A stretch of 64,000 nucleotides of DNA, from the NCBI GenBank assembly GCA_040389965.1, contig JAZJZF010000021.1, positions 62,001-126,000 of the forward strand, given 5' to 3'. The position numbers were made by a program, and so were the translations under genes. Position 1 is the stretch's first letter. Every line of letters begins with the position of its first letter. The stretch is from UBA4416 sp040389965. GTDB lineage: Bacteria; Bacteroidota; Bacteroidia; B-17B0; Aurantibacillaceae. Below, one piece after another: positions 16,977-26,202 of this stretch. The notes under the pieces were generated by a model. That model ran no database searches and was not told the origin of the DNA. It saw only the letters and a program-made list of their open reading frames with translations.

Positions 16977-17595
16977 GCTTACGGTTTAACAGGTAGGTAT
17001 TTACCTCGTCTGCCAATATAGGAGCAGGTTCCGCATCCATTTTAAAATCGGCATCATTTTTATGCAGAATCGCTGCTGCCTTTATTAATTTTTTGCAATG
17101 CGAGAAATATTTTTCTTTCGTTAAAAACAATTTATAATAATTACCGTCAGGTGTTTTTCCTTTTATTTCATAACCCAGCATCAGATTAAAGTCGAGCGCT
17201 TTTTTATTATCACAAGCAACAGTAGCAACAGAGGCTTCGCCTGATTTAATTATTTCGAACACGGCCTGTAACATCGTGAGCGAAGCAAACGCAGGTATGG
17301 GCGTTCCCCAGTATTTTTTTTCCCAGATAAAAATGCCTCCTTCTGCTATTCTCGAATCGGGTTCGGCATCTTTACAATTGATAAGTCCTATTTTTTTTCC
17401 TTCATGTTCAATAATGAAATAATAATTGAATTTATTATTTATTTTCTCGAACCATTTCAGTTGCATCGATGGAGTAATGTAATCTTTAAACTGCATGGTA
17501 TTGCGTATGAACTCCTGGTTACGCCAATACCTTACCGTTTCCAGATCTTCGGCAGTAACCCTGTGATACTTGACACCATATTGCTGTACGATCAT
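16969..17595 (-). CDS. GNAT family N-acetyltransferase
   Basis: 208 residues with the GNAT/RimJ-like pattern: an N-terminal VRYWRNQEFIRNTM segment (21-34), a beta strand KKIGLINCKD, and the ending NKKALDFNLMLGYEIKG that corresponds to the last helix and strand of the fold. It should transfer an acyl group from a CoA or ACP thioester to an amine. Last gene of a six-gene minus-strand operon, overlapping the GT2 start by 4 bp (ATGA type). The operon also encodes an ACP and two KAS III enzymes, so the natural donor may be the acyl-ACP made there and the acceptor an amino sugar. Confidence 0.84.
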   Translation of the reverse strand: MIVQQYGVKYHRVTAEDLETVRYWRNQEFIRNTMQFKDYITPSMQLKWFEKINNKFNYYFIIEHEGKKIGLINCKDAEPDSRIAEGGIFIWEKKYWGTPIPAFASLTMLQAVFEIIKSGEASVATVACDNKKALDFNLMLGYEIKGKTPDGNYYKLFLTKEKYFSHCKKLIKAAAILHKNDADFKMDAEPAPILADEVNTYLLNRKLN

Positions 17596-18515
17596 ATTTT
17601 TTCTTTTACGTAAAAGGCAGGTTTGTTATTCTGCATCATCAATACATTACCAAGGTACTCGCCAATAATGCCTATACAAAATAAGATAAGGCCTGCACTA
17701 AATAATACCGACACAATAATAGAAGTATATCCTGCAGGCGTTTTAAAAATTATTTTTTTCAGAAAATAAAAAAGACCCACAAAAAAACTGATGGCCGACA
17801 TCGACATACCTAATGTTTTTACAAGTTTTAAAGGCATAGTAGTACTTATCATCAGTACATTTGATGATAGCGAGAACAGTTTTGAATAATTATAGCCGGA
17901 AACATCTTTTTTTGAAGTATTAAAATTTGTACTGTAAACCCCAATACTTGCTGTATACCATAAAATAAGCTCATCAATAAAAAACAAATGATTTTGATGA
18001 GAAACAATATTTGCAACAAGGTCTTTTTTTAAAGCCCGGAAACTTGAACCAAGTCCGGCATAAGGATTCTCGACCTTTGAGATAGATTTATAAAATGCTG
18101 TAACTGCCCTTCGCGTCAATGATTTTTTGATGTTCTTAGGCATGGCGTACACAACATCTCTATCAATAGTTATAATAGAATTATATAAAGCAACAATGTC
18201 TTTAGGATCATGTTCAAAATCATCGTCAATAGTAATCACAATATTTCCCGTAGAATTATAAAAACCACACAAGGTAGCTTTATGCTGCCCGAAGTTTTTA
18301 GCAAGCGAAAATGCTTTGATGTTTTTATGACTTGAGCAAATCTCTTTTATTGCCTGCCAGCTATGGTCTTTACTACAATCGTCCACAACAATGATTTCAA
18401 AAGATTTACCAAATTGGGTCAATACAGAATGAATCTCGCCAATAAGCTTACTTATGCAAGCCGCTGCATTGAACACAGGAATGATAACTGATATTTCTTT
18501 GTCTTCTTGCTGCAT
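17592..18515 (-). CDS. Family 2 glycosyltransferase, polyprenyl-phosphate type (GtrB/ArnC/DPM-like)
   Basis: 307 residues. The GT-A domain shows IIPVFNAA (11-18), VVDDCSKD (43-50) and the metal-binding DDDFEHDP (97-104). Two C-terminal membrane helices (about 225-248 and 258-288), ending in GIIGEYLGNV, are diagnostic of the GtrB/ArnC/dolichol-phosphate-mannose synthase group. These load a sugar from a nucleotide donor onto a polyprenyl phosphate at the cytoplasmic face, feeding GT-C enzymes outside. Candidate users lie nearby: two TMTC-like proteins at 22259 and 24219. Two bp separate it from the SDR gene. Confidence 0.9.
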   Translation of the reverse strand: MQQEDKEISVIIPVFNAAACISKLIGEIHSVLTQFGKSFEIIVVDDCSKDHSWQAIKEICSSHKNIKAFSLAKNFGQHKATLCGFYNSTGNIVITIDDDFEHDPKDIVALYNSIITIDRDVVYAMPKNIKKSLTRRAVTAFYKSISKVENPYAGLGSSFRALKKDLVANIVSHQNHLFFIDELILWYTASIGVYSTNFNTSKKDVSGYNYSKLFSLSSNVLMISTTMPLKLVKTLGMSMSAISFFVGLFYFLKKIIFKTPAGYTSIIVSVLFSAGLILFCIGIIGEYLGNVLMMQNNKPAFYVKEKI

Positions 18516-18517
18516 CT

Positions 18518-19291
18518 CTAATTAAAACCTAAAGTTAAACCACCATCCATTTTCAAACAAGTACCAGTAACCCATTTACTGGCATCCGAAATAAAATAAG
18601 CCAGTGCCTGTGCAATGTCATCAGGCTCCCCTACTCCCAGAGGATACTGGGCAATCAGCTTATTCATTTCATCCGTATTGATAGCAGCATCCAGTGTACT
18701 TTCAAAAATAGCTGTATTTACAAGGGCAGGCTGCAAAATGTTAACCCTTATTTTTTTAGGAACCATCTCAAGCGCCAATACTTTTGCATAACCTTCTAGC
18801 GCTGCTTTTGAGCTGATATAAGGCCCTCCGCCAAAATAAGCATGTAGGGTTGATACCGAAGAAATAAACGCGATGGATGCACCGTTATTGATTTTCTTTT
18901 GTTTTAATAATTCAGATACTGTATGTACTGCCGAAAAATAATTAACGCTAAATACATCTTCCAGGTGCCTGTCCTGTATAAATTTTATCGGTACCGGTAA
19001 AACCTTGCCACAACAGTGTACAAAGCCATCAATACTATTCATCTCGGCAACTAATTTTTTAATATCATCGCTATGAGTGAGATCTGCTATAACGAACTGA
19101 TGCTGATTATTTGCTTTTAACAACGAAAACGTTTCTTTAAGTTTTTCTTCATTTCTTGCCGTAATAATTAACTCCGCACCTAAATTGCTGAACAGAACAG
19201 CGGTTGCTCTTCCTATTCCTGAAGAGGCTCCCGTTATTAATATTTTTTTATGTAGCAATGATATCAAGATAATTCTATTAAAGGTAAACAA
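18518..19291 (-). CDS. Short-chain dehydrogenase/reductase
   Basis: NAD(P)-dependent reductase of the classical SDR family: cofactor loop TGASSGIG (20-27), NAG-like strand, catalytic Ser in FISSVS (142-147), and Y158-xxx-K162 in PYISSKAALEGYAK. In this operon a 3-oxoacyl-ACP (FabG-like) or sugar reductase role is likely. The ATG at 19291 overlaps the upstream KAS III gene by 28 bp and adds an unusual 11-residue extension; a TTG at 19258, 5 nt after that gene's stop, would give the more typical MLHKKILITGASSGIG start. Both are possible. Confidence 0.89.
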   Translation of the reverse strand: MFTFNRIILISLLHKKILITGASSGIGRATAVLFSNLGAELIITARNEEKLKETFSLLKANNQHQFVIADLTHSDDIKKLVAEMNSIDGFVHCCGKVLPVPIKFIQDRHLEDVFSVNYFSAVHTVSELLKQKKINNGASIAFISSVSTLHAYFGGGPYISSKAALEGYAKVLALEMVPKKIRVNILQPALVNTAIFESTLDAAINTDEMNKLIAQYPLGVGEPDDIAQALAYFISDASKWVTGTCLKMDGGLTLGFN

Positions 19292-20325
19292 ACAATATTC
19301 TTAGTTTTGACAAGAGCACTTCCCCACGAAAAACCAACTCCGAAACCGCATAAACACAGGGTCAGTGATTTTTCTTCCAGCATTGCCGAAGCTTCCGTAA
19401 TCATCGTAAGTGGAATAGATGCTGAACTCGTATTGCCATATTTTTCGAGTGAATATAATACTTTATGCACATCTGTAATTTTCAATTTTTTCCTTACAGA
19501 TTCATTAATTAATTTATTAGCCTGATGAAAAACAAACAGATCTGTATCCCCAATACTTTGATTGGCCTTGGCATATAACTCATTTACATTAGGGGATACC
19601 TCTTTTAAAGCAAAGTTAAAGATTCCTATACCATCCAATTTTAAATGCCTTTTCTCTCTTGCAATCCCCGGTTCTATCTCTACCAATGTAAACGTATCTT
19701 CCTTAATGCCGTTCCTTGAGCCGCCATGTTCTATGTTGATCGCATCTTTCCCGGAACCATCAGACCCCAAATTAAAATACATCGTCTCTGCCTGGGGATC
19801 GTATTCAAAAGCGGTAGCAGAACCGGCATCACCAAATAAAGGATACGCGCTTTTATCTGTATATGCCGTTGATACGGTCGATTTATCGCCCACCATCAAT
19901 AATCCTTTTTTGAGCTGGCCCGAACTCATGAGGTTACTTAATACGTACATGCCATACACATAGCCCGAGCAACCTAAATTAATATCAAAAGCAAGGCACG
20001 ATTTTTTAAATCCTAACCTGTCCTGCAAAATAACTGCCGAACCGGGAATAAAATAATCGGGCGATTGAGTAACGACTATAATAACATCAATATCGTCTTT
20101 GTTCCATTGTAACTTTTCAATAAGCTGTTTCGCCGGTTCATAGCACATATCAGAGGTGGACTGATGTTCGCCTGCAACCCTTCGTTCTCTTATACCTGTA
20201 GTTTTAATAAACAGTTCACGCTCAGGCATAGTAATGTGCTCGTAATTCAAATTAGAATACACAGTAGACGGAACGCTTGCTGCGATCCCCTTTAGTGAAA
20301 CATTATTTACGGTAACAAAACTCAT
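19264..20325 (-). CDS. 3-oxoacyl-ACP synthase III (KAS III/FabH-like), copy 2 of operon
   Basis: 353 residues with the complete KAS III triad: C119 (NLGCSGYVYG), H267 (FVFHQANKL) and N298 (EKYGNTSSASIP). Such enzymes condense an acyl-CoA with malonyl-ACP. The sequence is of the accessory kind found in glycan and natural product clusters rather than the housekeeping FabH. Its start overlaps the ACP stop by 4 bp, implying that the ACP is its partner. Together with the SDR it could make a short 3-hydroxyacyl-ACP for the GNAT. Confidence 0.9.
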   Translation of the reverse strand: MSFVTVNNVSLKGIAASVPSTVYSNLNYEHITMPERELFIKTTGIRERRVAGEHQSTSDMCYEPAKQLIEKLQWNKDDIDVIIVVTQSPDYFIPGSAVILQDRLGFKKSCLAFDINLGCSGYVYGMYVLSNLMSSGQLKKGLLMVGDKSTVSTAYTDKSAYPLFGDAGSATAFEYDPQAETMYFNLGSDGSGKDAINIEHGGSRNGIKEDTFTLVEIEPGIAREKRHLKLDGIGIFNFALKEVSPNVNELYAKANQSIGDTDLFVFHQANKLINESVRKKLKITDVHKVLYSLEKYGNTSSASIPLTMITEASAMLEEKSLTLCLCGFGVGFSWGSALVKTKNIVCLPLIELS

Positions 20326-20561
20326 TCTTTTATATTTTCCTTAACAATATTGTAAAGATCTCTTACTGTAGAGGTATTTTTTAAATTATCAGCCGTTAGC
20401 TGAACATCAAAATTTGCATCAATAAACGCAATAATAATAAGCGCATACATAGAACTCCAGTTTTTTATATCCCGGTAATTTGTATCCGGAAACACCGTAT
20501 TTGGTTCAACGTCTTCAAACTCCGCTACCAGTTGCTCCGTAAATTCTTCTGCTGATATCAT
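20322..20561 (-). CDS. Acyl carrier protein
   Basis: 79-residue acidic helical protein. The phosphopantetheine site reads NWSSMYAL (34-41): the Ser at 37 stands at the place of the S of the usual DSL, preceded by W-S rather than by D, and followed by Met. The four-helix ACP pattern is otherwise visible. It lies between two KAS III genes, overlapping the downstream one by 4 bp and 14 bp after the other. It most likely carries the acyl chain made by them. The missing Asp before the serine marks it as specialised; modification by a holo-ACP synthase is probable but not certain. Confidence 0.83.
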   Translation of the reverse strand: MISAEEFTEQLVAEFEDVEPNTVFPDTNYRDIKNWSSMYALIIIAFIDANFDVQLTADNLKNTSTVRDLYNIVKENIKE

Positions 20562-20575
20562 ATTCTTTTTTTAGT

Positions 20576-21556
20576 TTAATATTCAATAATCGTTGCTCCC
20601 CAGCTATGGCCAATACCAAAGCCTGCCAGCATTACCTTCATGCCTTTTTTTAAAACTCCCTGCTGTTCGGCATCATCTAAAGCCACCGGTATAGTAGACG
20701 CTACAGAGTTTCCAAAATTCTTAATATTTATAAAGAATTTTTCTTTAGGGATCTTACATTTTTTGCGAATAACCTCCAGCATAAAGTAGCTCGCCTGATG
20801 AAACACAAACAAATCTATATCTTCCAACTGGTATTGGTATTTTGCTAAAATATCTTTTACTAATCCCGGTACCAGTTTAACAGCAAATAAAAATATTTCT
20901 GTACTCTGCATTTTCATCTGGCCATATGGCAGATTTGTTTTCTGTAGTATTTCTGGCGTACTGGGTTCCCTGGCAGCACTATTTTCAACAATTAAATTTT
21001 TGTAGCCGCTTCCATCCGTTCCAAAAATAAAATGCTGGGTAAATGAAGATTTGGTAATAATTGTAGCCGTTGCAATATCACTAAAAATACTCCTTAGTTC
21101 CAGATCATCTTTATGAATAACCGTAGTTGGCATATCGCCGGTAAGAAATAAAACCTTTTCGCACATACCGCTCATTAAATAGGCATGCGCCATTCCCAGC
21201 CCATATATATAGCCCGAACAGCCATAAGGCAGATCAACACAGCCAATATTTTTTGATAAGCCAAGCCTGTCCTGCAAAATACAGGAGGTTGCCGGGGCCT
21301 TATAATCAAAACCTTCCGAACAAAAGATCAGGAAATCGATCTCGCTTTTATCAATCTGATGTTTTTCTAAAAGAACATCAAAGGCTTTTACAGCCATATC
21401 AGAAGATAATTCGCCCGGAGCAGAAATATACCGCTGTTCAATACCTGTGTTTTTAAATAATTGCTCTTTTGACGTATTAAATTGTGTTCCTAAATCATCA
21501 TTCGTTAAAATAGCCGCGGGAAGGTAAGTTGCAATATGATTTAGTAAAACGCCCAT
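20576..21556 (-). CDS. 3-oxoacyl-ACP synthase III (KAS III/FabH-like), copy 1 of operon
   Basis: 326 residues, first gene of the minus-strand operon. The triad is complete: C113 (PYGCSGYIYG), H253 (FVFHQASYF) and N283 (NFGNSVASTIP). It differs widely from the other copy, so the pair is not a recent duplication. The conserved triad in both argues for two condensing activities or a heteromeric enzyme rather than a chain-length-factor arrangement, in which one partner loses its Cys. A region of 186 bp separates it from the divergent secreted protein gene. Confidence 0.9.
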   Translation of the reverse strand: MGVLLNHIATYLPAAILTNDDLGTQFNTSKEQLFKNTGIEQRYISAPGELSSDMAVKAFDVLLEKHQIDKSEIDFLIFCSEGFDYKAPATSCILQDRLGLSKNIGCVDLPYGCSGYIYGLGMAHAYLMSGMCEKVLFLTGDMPTTVIHKDDLELRSIFSDIATATIITKSSFTQHFIFGTDGSGYKNLIVENSAAREPSTPEILQKTNLPYGQMKMQSTEIFLFAVKLVPGLVKDILAKYQYQLEDIDLFVFHQASYFMLEVIRKKCKIPKEKFFINIKNFGNSVASTIPVALDDAEQQGVLKKGMKVMLAGFGIGHSWGATIIEY

Positions 21557-21742
21557 AGTATTAAGGTAAATTTATACAATAACATGAACATAAATAAACT
21601 TTCAACCATCTTTTTTTTAGGTCGGGCTATATCACTGTCTTCACTCATAAAAACACCGCTTTTAATAATTACTTTTAGATTTTGTTTGCAGATTATTAAA
21701 AAATACTATACTTTAGAGTACTAATTCTATAAAAACATAATC

Positions 21743-22135
21743 ATGAAAAAACTTCTATCAATTGTATGCCTGTCTGTTTTGATGCTTTCTGCAAAAGTAT
21801 ATGCCCAATCAAATATCACATGGACTATTAAAGATAATGTTCAAAAAGGGTTCTTTAAAACAAGTACTACTTTCAACACCCATTTTAGTGGCTTTACTAC
21901 TAAAGCTCAGTCTGATGTTTTAATTCAAAAAATGAAAGCATTTAGCGATGTAGCTTCTGCAACAACTACAAATGCGGATGCAAATGGTAACTGCGATTTA
22001 AAATTGGTTATGAAGTCGGCTCATGAAAAAAGATATTACCTGGGAGTAGCACAAAAACTAGGGATTCAATACGTTGAAGTAAACGGTAATAAAAAAACAC
22101 CTGCCCAGTGGATGGAAGGTAAAACAAAAAAATAA
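21743..22135 (+). CDS. Small secreted protein of unknown function
   Basis: 130 residues with a signal peptide (1-22, ending VYAQ). The mature part of about 108 residues shows an alternating strand-helix pattern, with VLIQKMKAFSDVASATTTN and DLKLVMKSAHEKRYYLGVAQKLGIQYVEVN, which resembles a compact ferredoxin-like (beta-alpha-beta) domain such as heavy-metal-associated proteins, but no CxxC or other ligand motif is present. I do not recognise the family. It has its own terminator and is divergent from the KAS III operon. Confidence 0.78.
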   Translation: MKKLLSIVCLSVLMLSAKVYAQSNITWTIKDNVQKGFFKTSTTFNTHFSGFTTKAQSDVLIQKMKAFSDVASATTTNADANGNCDLKLVMKSAHEKRYYLGVAQKLGIQYVEVNGNKKTPAQWMEGKTKK

Positions 22136-22156
22136 GCATTAAAGATTTTAATAAGT

Positions 22157-22187
22157 AAGCGTCTCAAAATTCTGGGACGCTTTTTTT
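22157..22187 (+). terminator. Rho-independent terminator after the small secreted protein
   Basis: AAGCGTC (22157-22163) pairs with GACGCTT (22176-22182), extended by two inner pairs, loop 8 nt, and a T run to 22187. Confidence 0.9.
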
Positions 22188-22258
22188 ATGAACAATACTT
22201 TCCTATATTTAAACTTTAAACATCTGTTTTTATAAAACGTCTATAGTATTACCCCGAT

Positions 22259-24199
22259 ATGATTGCCATATATAAACAACATAAAAAATTAGTCCTCATA
22301 TTTTTTATACTTACCTTTTTACTTTACGGCAATGCTTTAAGAAATAAATATGCTCTCGACGATGATTACATTACCGTAACAAATTTTCCGGTTAAAGGAC
22401 AGAATTATGTTCCTAATAACGAGCTCATATCAAAAGGCTTTGCCGGAATCGGTAAAATATGGAAAAGCAGGTATGCACACGACGGAGAATCATCGTTTGA
22501 TTACAGACCAATTACCAGTACTTCTTTTGCAATAGAATATGGCATTTTTGGCCAGAATCCTTTTGTGAGCCACCTCATCAATATTATATTATACGGGCTC
22601 ACTGTTTTTGTGCTGTTCTGTGTGCTCCTATTGTTATTCGAATCTTACGAGAACAAATTGCTGATAGCAACACTTGCCGCATTTATTTTTTTAATTCTCC
22701 CTTCGCATACCGAAGTAGTAAATAATATTAAATGCCGCGACGAAATTTTCTCATTTCTCTTTCCGCTCTTTGCATTATGGCACTGCTTAAAAGCTTATGA
22801 AAAGCCTTCTGCAAAACACCTGATCTTAATCATCGTGTTTTTAATTTTGGGATATTACAGTAAGCGTACCGCTGTTATTTTCTTAGGCGTTATCTCATTA
22901 AGCTTTATTCTTTTCAGAAAAGTAAATCTTAAAAAAGTATTAGTAGCGTTTGGCCTGTTTGCTGTCATTTTTATAATTGCGTTCATTATCAAGAAACAGG
23001 TTATCTCCGAAACATCGATCCGTAAATTTTACCACTTCGAAAACCCTATGTTTACTGAACATTTTTCGTTTATGGATAAACTAATGGCGGCTATTAAAAC
23101 CATTGGATACTATATTAAATTTTCTATAATCCCCTACCCTTTCCGTAATTATTATGGAACCAACGTGATTGATATTTCATCAAAACCCGACATTTATTTA
23201 TTTTCAGCTATTTTATTTTTAGCAGGCAGTGGTTGGTATTTCTATAAAACAAAAAACAAAATTTTCCTGTTCGGAGCATTATTATTCCTCGGAGGTGTTT
23301 TTCCTTTCTCTAATTTAATGACACCCGTTGCAGGCGTTGTTGGAGAACGACTCGGCTATAATGCATCCTTGGGAGTTGCTGTAATGCTCTGTATTTTAAT
23401 AGCACCTCTTTTTAAGTCTTCAACTTCTTTTACACTGAATGGCCTGCTAAAAAAACCGACTGTATATTTTTCGCCGGTTATATTAATTTGTGTTATTCTT
23501 ATCTGGACAAGGAATACAAACTGGAAAGACAAACTGACTTTATTTGAACATGATATCACACACCTTGAAGTTTCAGCAAAGGCCAATAGCCTTATGGCAA
23601 ACGAATACCTGGAGATGCTGAAAAATCAGAATTTTAAATACCCTCCTGAAACATTAATTCAAAAAGGAATTAAATATTATACGACCGCCATTAAAAATGA
23701 TTCCAGTTTTTATTCGGCCTACAATAACGTGGGGGTAATTTACTACTCTTACCTCCGCGATCTTCCTAATGCCAAATTGTATTTTAAATTAGCATTAAAA
23801 TCACGCTCTGTCTACCCACAGGCATACGAAAACCTTGGTAATTGCTACAAACAGGAAAACAAAATAGATTCAGCATTTACGTGTTATGTCAATGCTTTAA
23901 AACAAGATCCAAAACAATACACGGCATATGTAGCCTGTATTAAATTGTTTTATGAAGCAAAACAATACAAAAAAGCCATTGCTATAAACAAAATAGCACT
24001 AAGCTATTATCCTACCGATTACACACTTGTAGGCCAGGAAGCCGACGCTTATTTTATGTTAGGCAATATTAAACTGGCACTCGAAAAATACGAGGAGGCT
24101 TATAATATTTCACCAAGTCCTCAATTAGCCAATTACCTTGCTCTTAAATACCTTGAGCTGGGCGATACGTTAAACTATACCTTATATAAAAACAAATAA
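22259..24199 (+). CDS. TMTC-like membrane glycosyltransferase with TPR tail, copy 1
   Basis: 646 residues. A multi-pass membrane domain (1 to about 425) is followed by tetratricopeptide repeats (about 430-646). The membrane part matches the eukaryotic TMTC1-4 (DUF1736) signature in order: acidic motif LDDDYITVTN (33-42) in the first external loop, YRP then HLINIILYGL, and LPSHTEVVNNIKCRDEI. TMTC proteins are GT-C O-mannosyltransferases of cadherin Ig-like domains; bacterial relatives are largely uncharacterised. It should use a polyprenyl-phosphate sugar and act on the periplasmic side, with TPRs perhaps holding the substrate protein. The paralogue follows 19 bp later. Confidence 0.85.
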   Translation: MIAIYKQHKKLVLIFFILTFLLYGNALRNKYALDDDYITVTNFPVKGQNYVPNNELISKGFAGIGKIWKSRYAHDGESSFDYRPITSTSFAIEYGIFGQNPFVSHLINIILYGLTVFVLFCVLLLLFESYENKLLIATLAAFIFLILPSHTEVVNNIKCRDEIFSFLFPLFALWHCLKAYEKPSAKHLILIIVFLILGYYSKRTAVIFLGVISLSFILFRKVNLKKVLVAFGLFAVIFIIAFIIKKQVISETSIRKFYHFENPMFTEHFSFMDKLMAAIKTIGYYIKFSIIPYPFRNYYGTNVIDISSKPDIYLFSAILFLAGSGWYFYKTKNKIFLFGALLFLGGVFPFSNLMTPVAGVVGERLGYNASLGVAVMLCILIAPLFKSSTSFTLNGLLKKPTVYFSPVILICVILIWTRNTNWKDKLTLFEHDITHLEVSAKANSLMANEYLEMLKNQNFKYPPETLIQKGIKYYTTAIKNDSSFYSAYNNVGVIYYSYLRDLPNAKLYFKLALKSRSVYPQAYENLGNCYKQENKIDSAFTCYVNALKQDPKQYTAYVACIKLFYEAKQYKKAIAINKIALSYYPTDYTLVGQEADAYFMLGNIKLALEKYEEAYNISPSPQLANYLALKYLELGDTLNYTLYKNK

Positions 24200-24218
24200 C
24201 CTCAACGGTGCATACCTG

Positions 24219-26105
24219 ATGAAACTTACAGAACAATTATTGCAAAAAAAATTCCTGTTATTTTTCATGGTATCGCTTTTGCTTTATGGCAATACCTTAA
24301 AAAACGGTTATGGCATCGATGATCAATTTGTAACCGAAAATAATTATACCAACAAAGGTTTAAAATCCATTAAAAAGATTTTCACATCATACTATGCCGA
24401 CGATGGAAAAAACAATTACGAATACAGGCCTTTTGTAAAAGTTTCTTTTGCACTCGAACATCAGTTGTTTGGTGTAAGGCCATGGGTTGGTCATTTAATA
24501 AACATTATGCTTTATGCACTTTGTTTGTTATTGCTCTACAAAGTTTTACTCATCATTTTCTACAAACATCCTCCGCTATTTAGCCTTTGCATTGCTCTTG
24601 TTTTCGCATTTTTGCCAGTCCATTCAGAGGTGGTAGCAAGTTTAAAAAACAGGGATGTATTGCTGTGTTTTATTTTTTGCATGTGTATTATTATAAATGT
24701 AGATGCATTTTTCAGAACCAATAATTACCTGTACATTGTATATGCCGCTATCCTTTCGCTAATAGGCTTTTTAACCAAGTATGATCTGCTTCCTTTTCTG
24801 GCAATTACTCCTCTTGTGTTATATAAAAAACATAAGCTTAAAATTAAAGTAGTACCAATACTTATAACTGTTGTTATTTTTCTGGGTGGTTTTTTTCTTT
24901 CGAAACAGGTAAAACATTTATTTCTTAATCGTTCGTTAAGCGAAAGGATTTTTAGCTATACAGAAAACCCTTTATTCTTTAACCATGCACTAAGTTTAAA
25001 AATATCTGCAGCATTTAATTCTCTGGGGTTTTATTTAAAAATGATGGTGTTTCCTTCAAAAATGGTTTCTTATTATGGTTATGACACTATTCCTATCTCA
25101 CACCTATTTTCGGCTTACGCTATCATTGGCATTATTTTATTTGCAGGAATGGTTTTTTATTTCTTTAAACTGTTTAAAACTGAGAGTCCTGTGTGGTTTG
25201 CCATTGTGTTCTCAGGGCTTTCCATATCCATGTACCTCAACGTGGTTAAAGTAGTGCCGGGTATAGTAGCCGAGCGTTTTATGTTTTTTGCATCCATCGG
25301 CTTTTGTATTTTCATTGTTCATCTGCTATTTACCTATCTCAATAAAAACAATAGTTCCGAAACATTTCAAAAAACAACTACCAATTTCCGAATAGGTATC
25401 CTTGCTCTTTTAGTGATGTATTCGGGCTTTACAATTGCCCGCAATTTTGAATGGAAAAACAGGATTACATTATTTGAGCACGACATTAAAAAAAGACCGG
25501 AATCCGTTGCATTAAATTTACTTTACAGTAATGAAATACTAACAGGGCTAAGACAGCAGCAAAGCTACTTTTTGACTACTCAAAATAAAATGAGTTACAT
25601 CTCTAAAGCTGCTGAAAGTTTAAACAATGCACTAAAGGTTGACTCTCTTAATACAACTGCTTTAAGTAACCTCGCATATATAAAACATAGTATTTACAAG
25701 GACTACAGTGGCGCTATCCCTTATTACAAAAAAGCACTTCGGAAAGATTCAACAAAATTTGAAAGCCAGTTCAATCTGGCCTATTGTTTATATACTGTTG
25801 GTAATAAAGAAGAAGCCGAACACCTTATTTTAAAAATTTACCCGGAACATGCTGATAATCAGCAGGTGCTCGATTTAATGAATTATATTCTAATTGATAA
25901 TAAAAAATCAACCCAGGGAATTCTTATTTTCGACGAATTGGCAAAAAAGCAACCTGAAAACAATAATATTAATATCATATTAGGAAATTTCTACATCTCT
26001 ATTTCTGACACAATCAATGCGAAAAATGCTTATTCGAAAGCCCTCGAAAACGACCCAAATAACCCACAACTGTTTAAAATAGTCGATAAACTGAGTAAAC
26101 ATTAG
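24219..26105 (+). CDS. TMTC-like membrane glycosyltransferase with TPR tail, copy 2
   Basis: 628 residues, the same architecture as the preceding gene and clearly a paralogue, though well diverged. Motifs: GIDDQFVTENN (32-42), YRPFVKVSFALEH, HLINIMLYAL, and PVHSEVVASLKNRDVL, again as in TMTC/DUF1736 proteins. TPR motifs occupy about 430-628, for example ALSNLAYIKHSIYKDYSGAI. The acidic pair D34-D35 expected for GT-C catalysis is kept, so both copies should be active. Two tandem copies suggest different sugars or targets. It ends 97 bp before the first giant T9SS surface protein gene. Confidence 0.85.
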   Translation: MKLTEQLLQKKFLLFFMVSLLLYGNTLKNGYGIDDQFVTENNYTNKGLKSIKKIFTSYYADDGKNNYEYRPFVKVSFALEHQLFGVRPWVGHLINIMLYALCLLLLYKVLLIIFYKHPPLFSLCIALVFAFLPVHSEVVASLKNRDVLLCFIFCMCIIINVDAFFRTNNYLYIVYAAILSLIGFLTKYDLLPFLAITPLVLYKKHKLKIKVVPILITVVIFLGGFFLSKQVKHLFLNRSLSERIFSYTENPLFFNHALSLKISAAFNSLGFYLKMMVFPSKMVSYYGYDTIPISHLFSAYAIIGIILFAGMVFYFFKLFKTESPVWFAIVFSGLSISMYLNVVKVVPGIVAERFMFFASIGFCIFIVHLLFTYLNKNNSSETFQKTTTNFRIGILALLVMYSGFTIARNFEWKNRITLFEHDIKKRPESVALNLLYSNEILTGLRQQQSYFLTTQNKMSYISKAAESLNNALKVDSLNTTALSNLAYIKHSIYKDYSGAIPYYKKALRKDSTKFESQFNLAYCLYTVGNKEEAEHLILKIYPEHADNQQVLDLMNYILIDNKKSTQGILIFDELAKKQPENNNINIILGNFYISISDTINAKNAYSKALENDPNNPQLFKIVDKLSKH

Positions 26106-26150
26106 GTTTAATTTAGTTAAAGGGACAATAAAATGTAGGGTTCCGTAAAA

Positions 26151-26176
26151 AAAATGTTAACTTAGACTAACATTTT
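26151..26176. promoter_or_regulatory. 9-bp inverted repeat before the first giant surface protein gene
   Basis: AAAATGTTA (26151-26159) and TAACATTTT (26168-26176), perfect, with an 8-nt loop, centred 39 bp before the ATG at 26203. It could end the TMTC operon transcript or act as an operator; the short T run makes a terminator weak. Confidence 0.4.
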
Positions 26177-26202
26177 AATTTTATTTAACAATACATTTTT
26201 CT

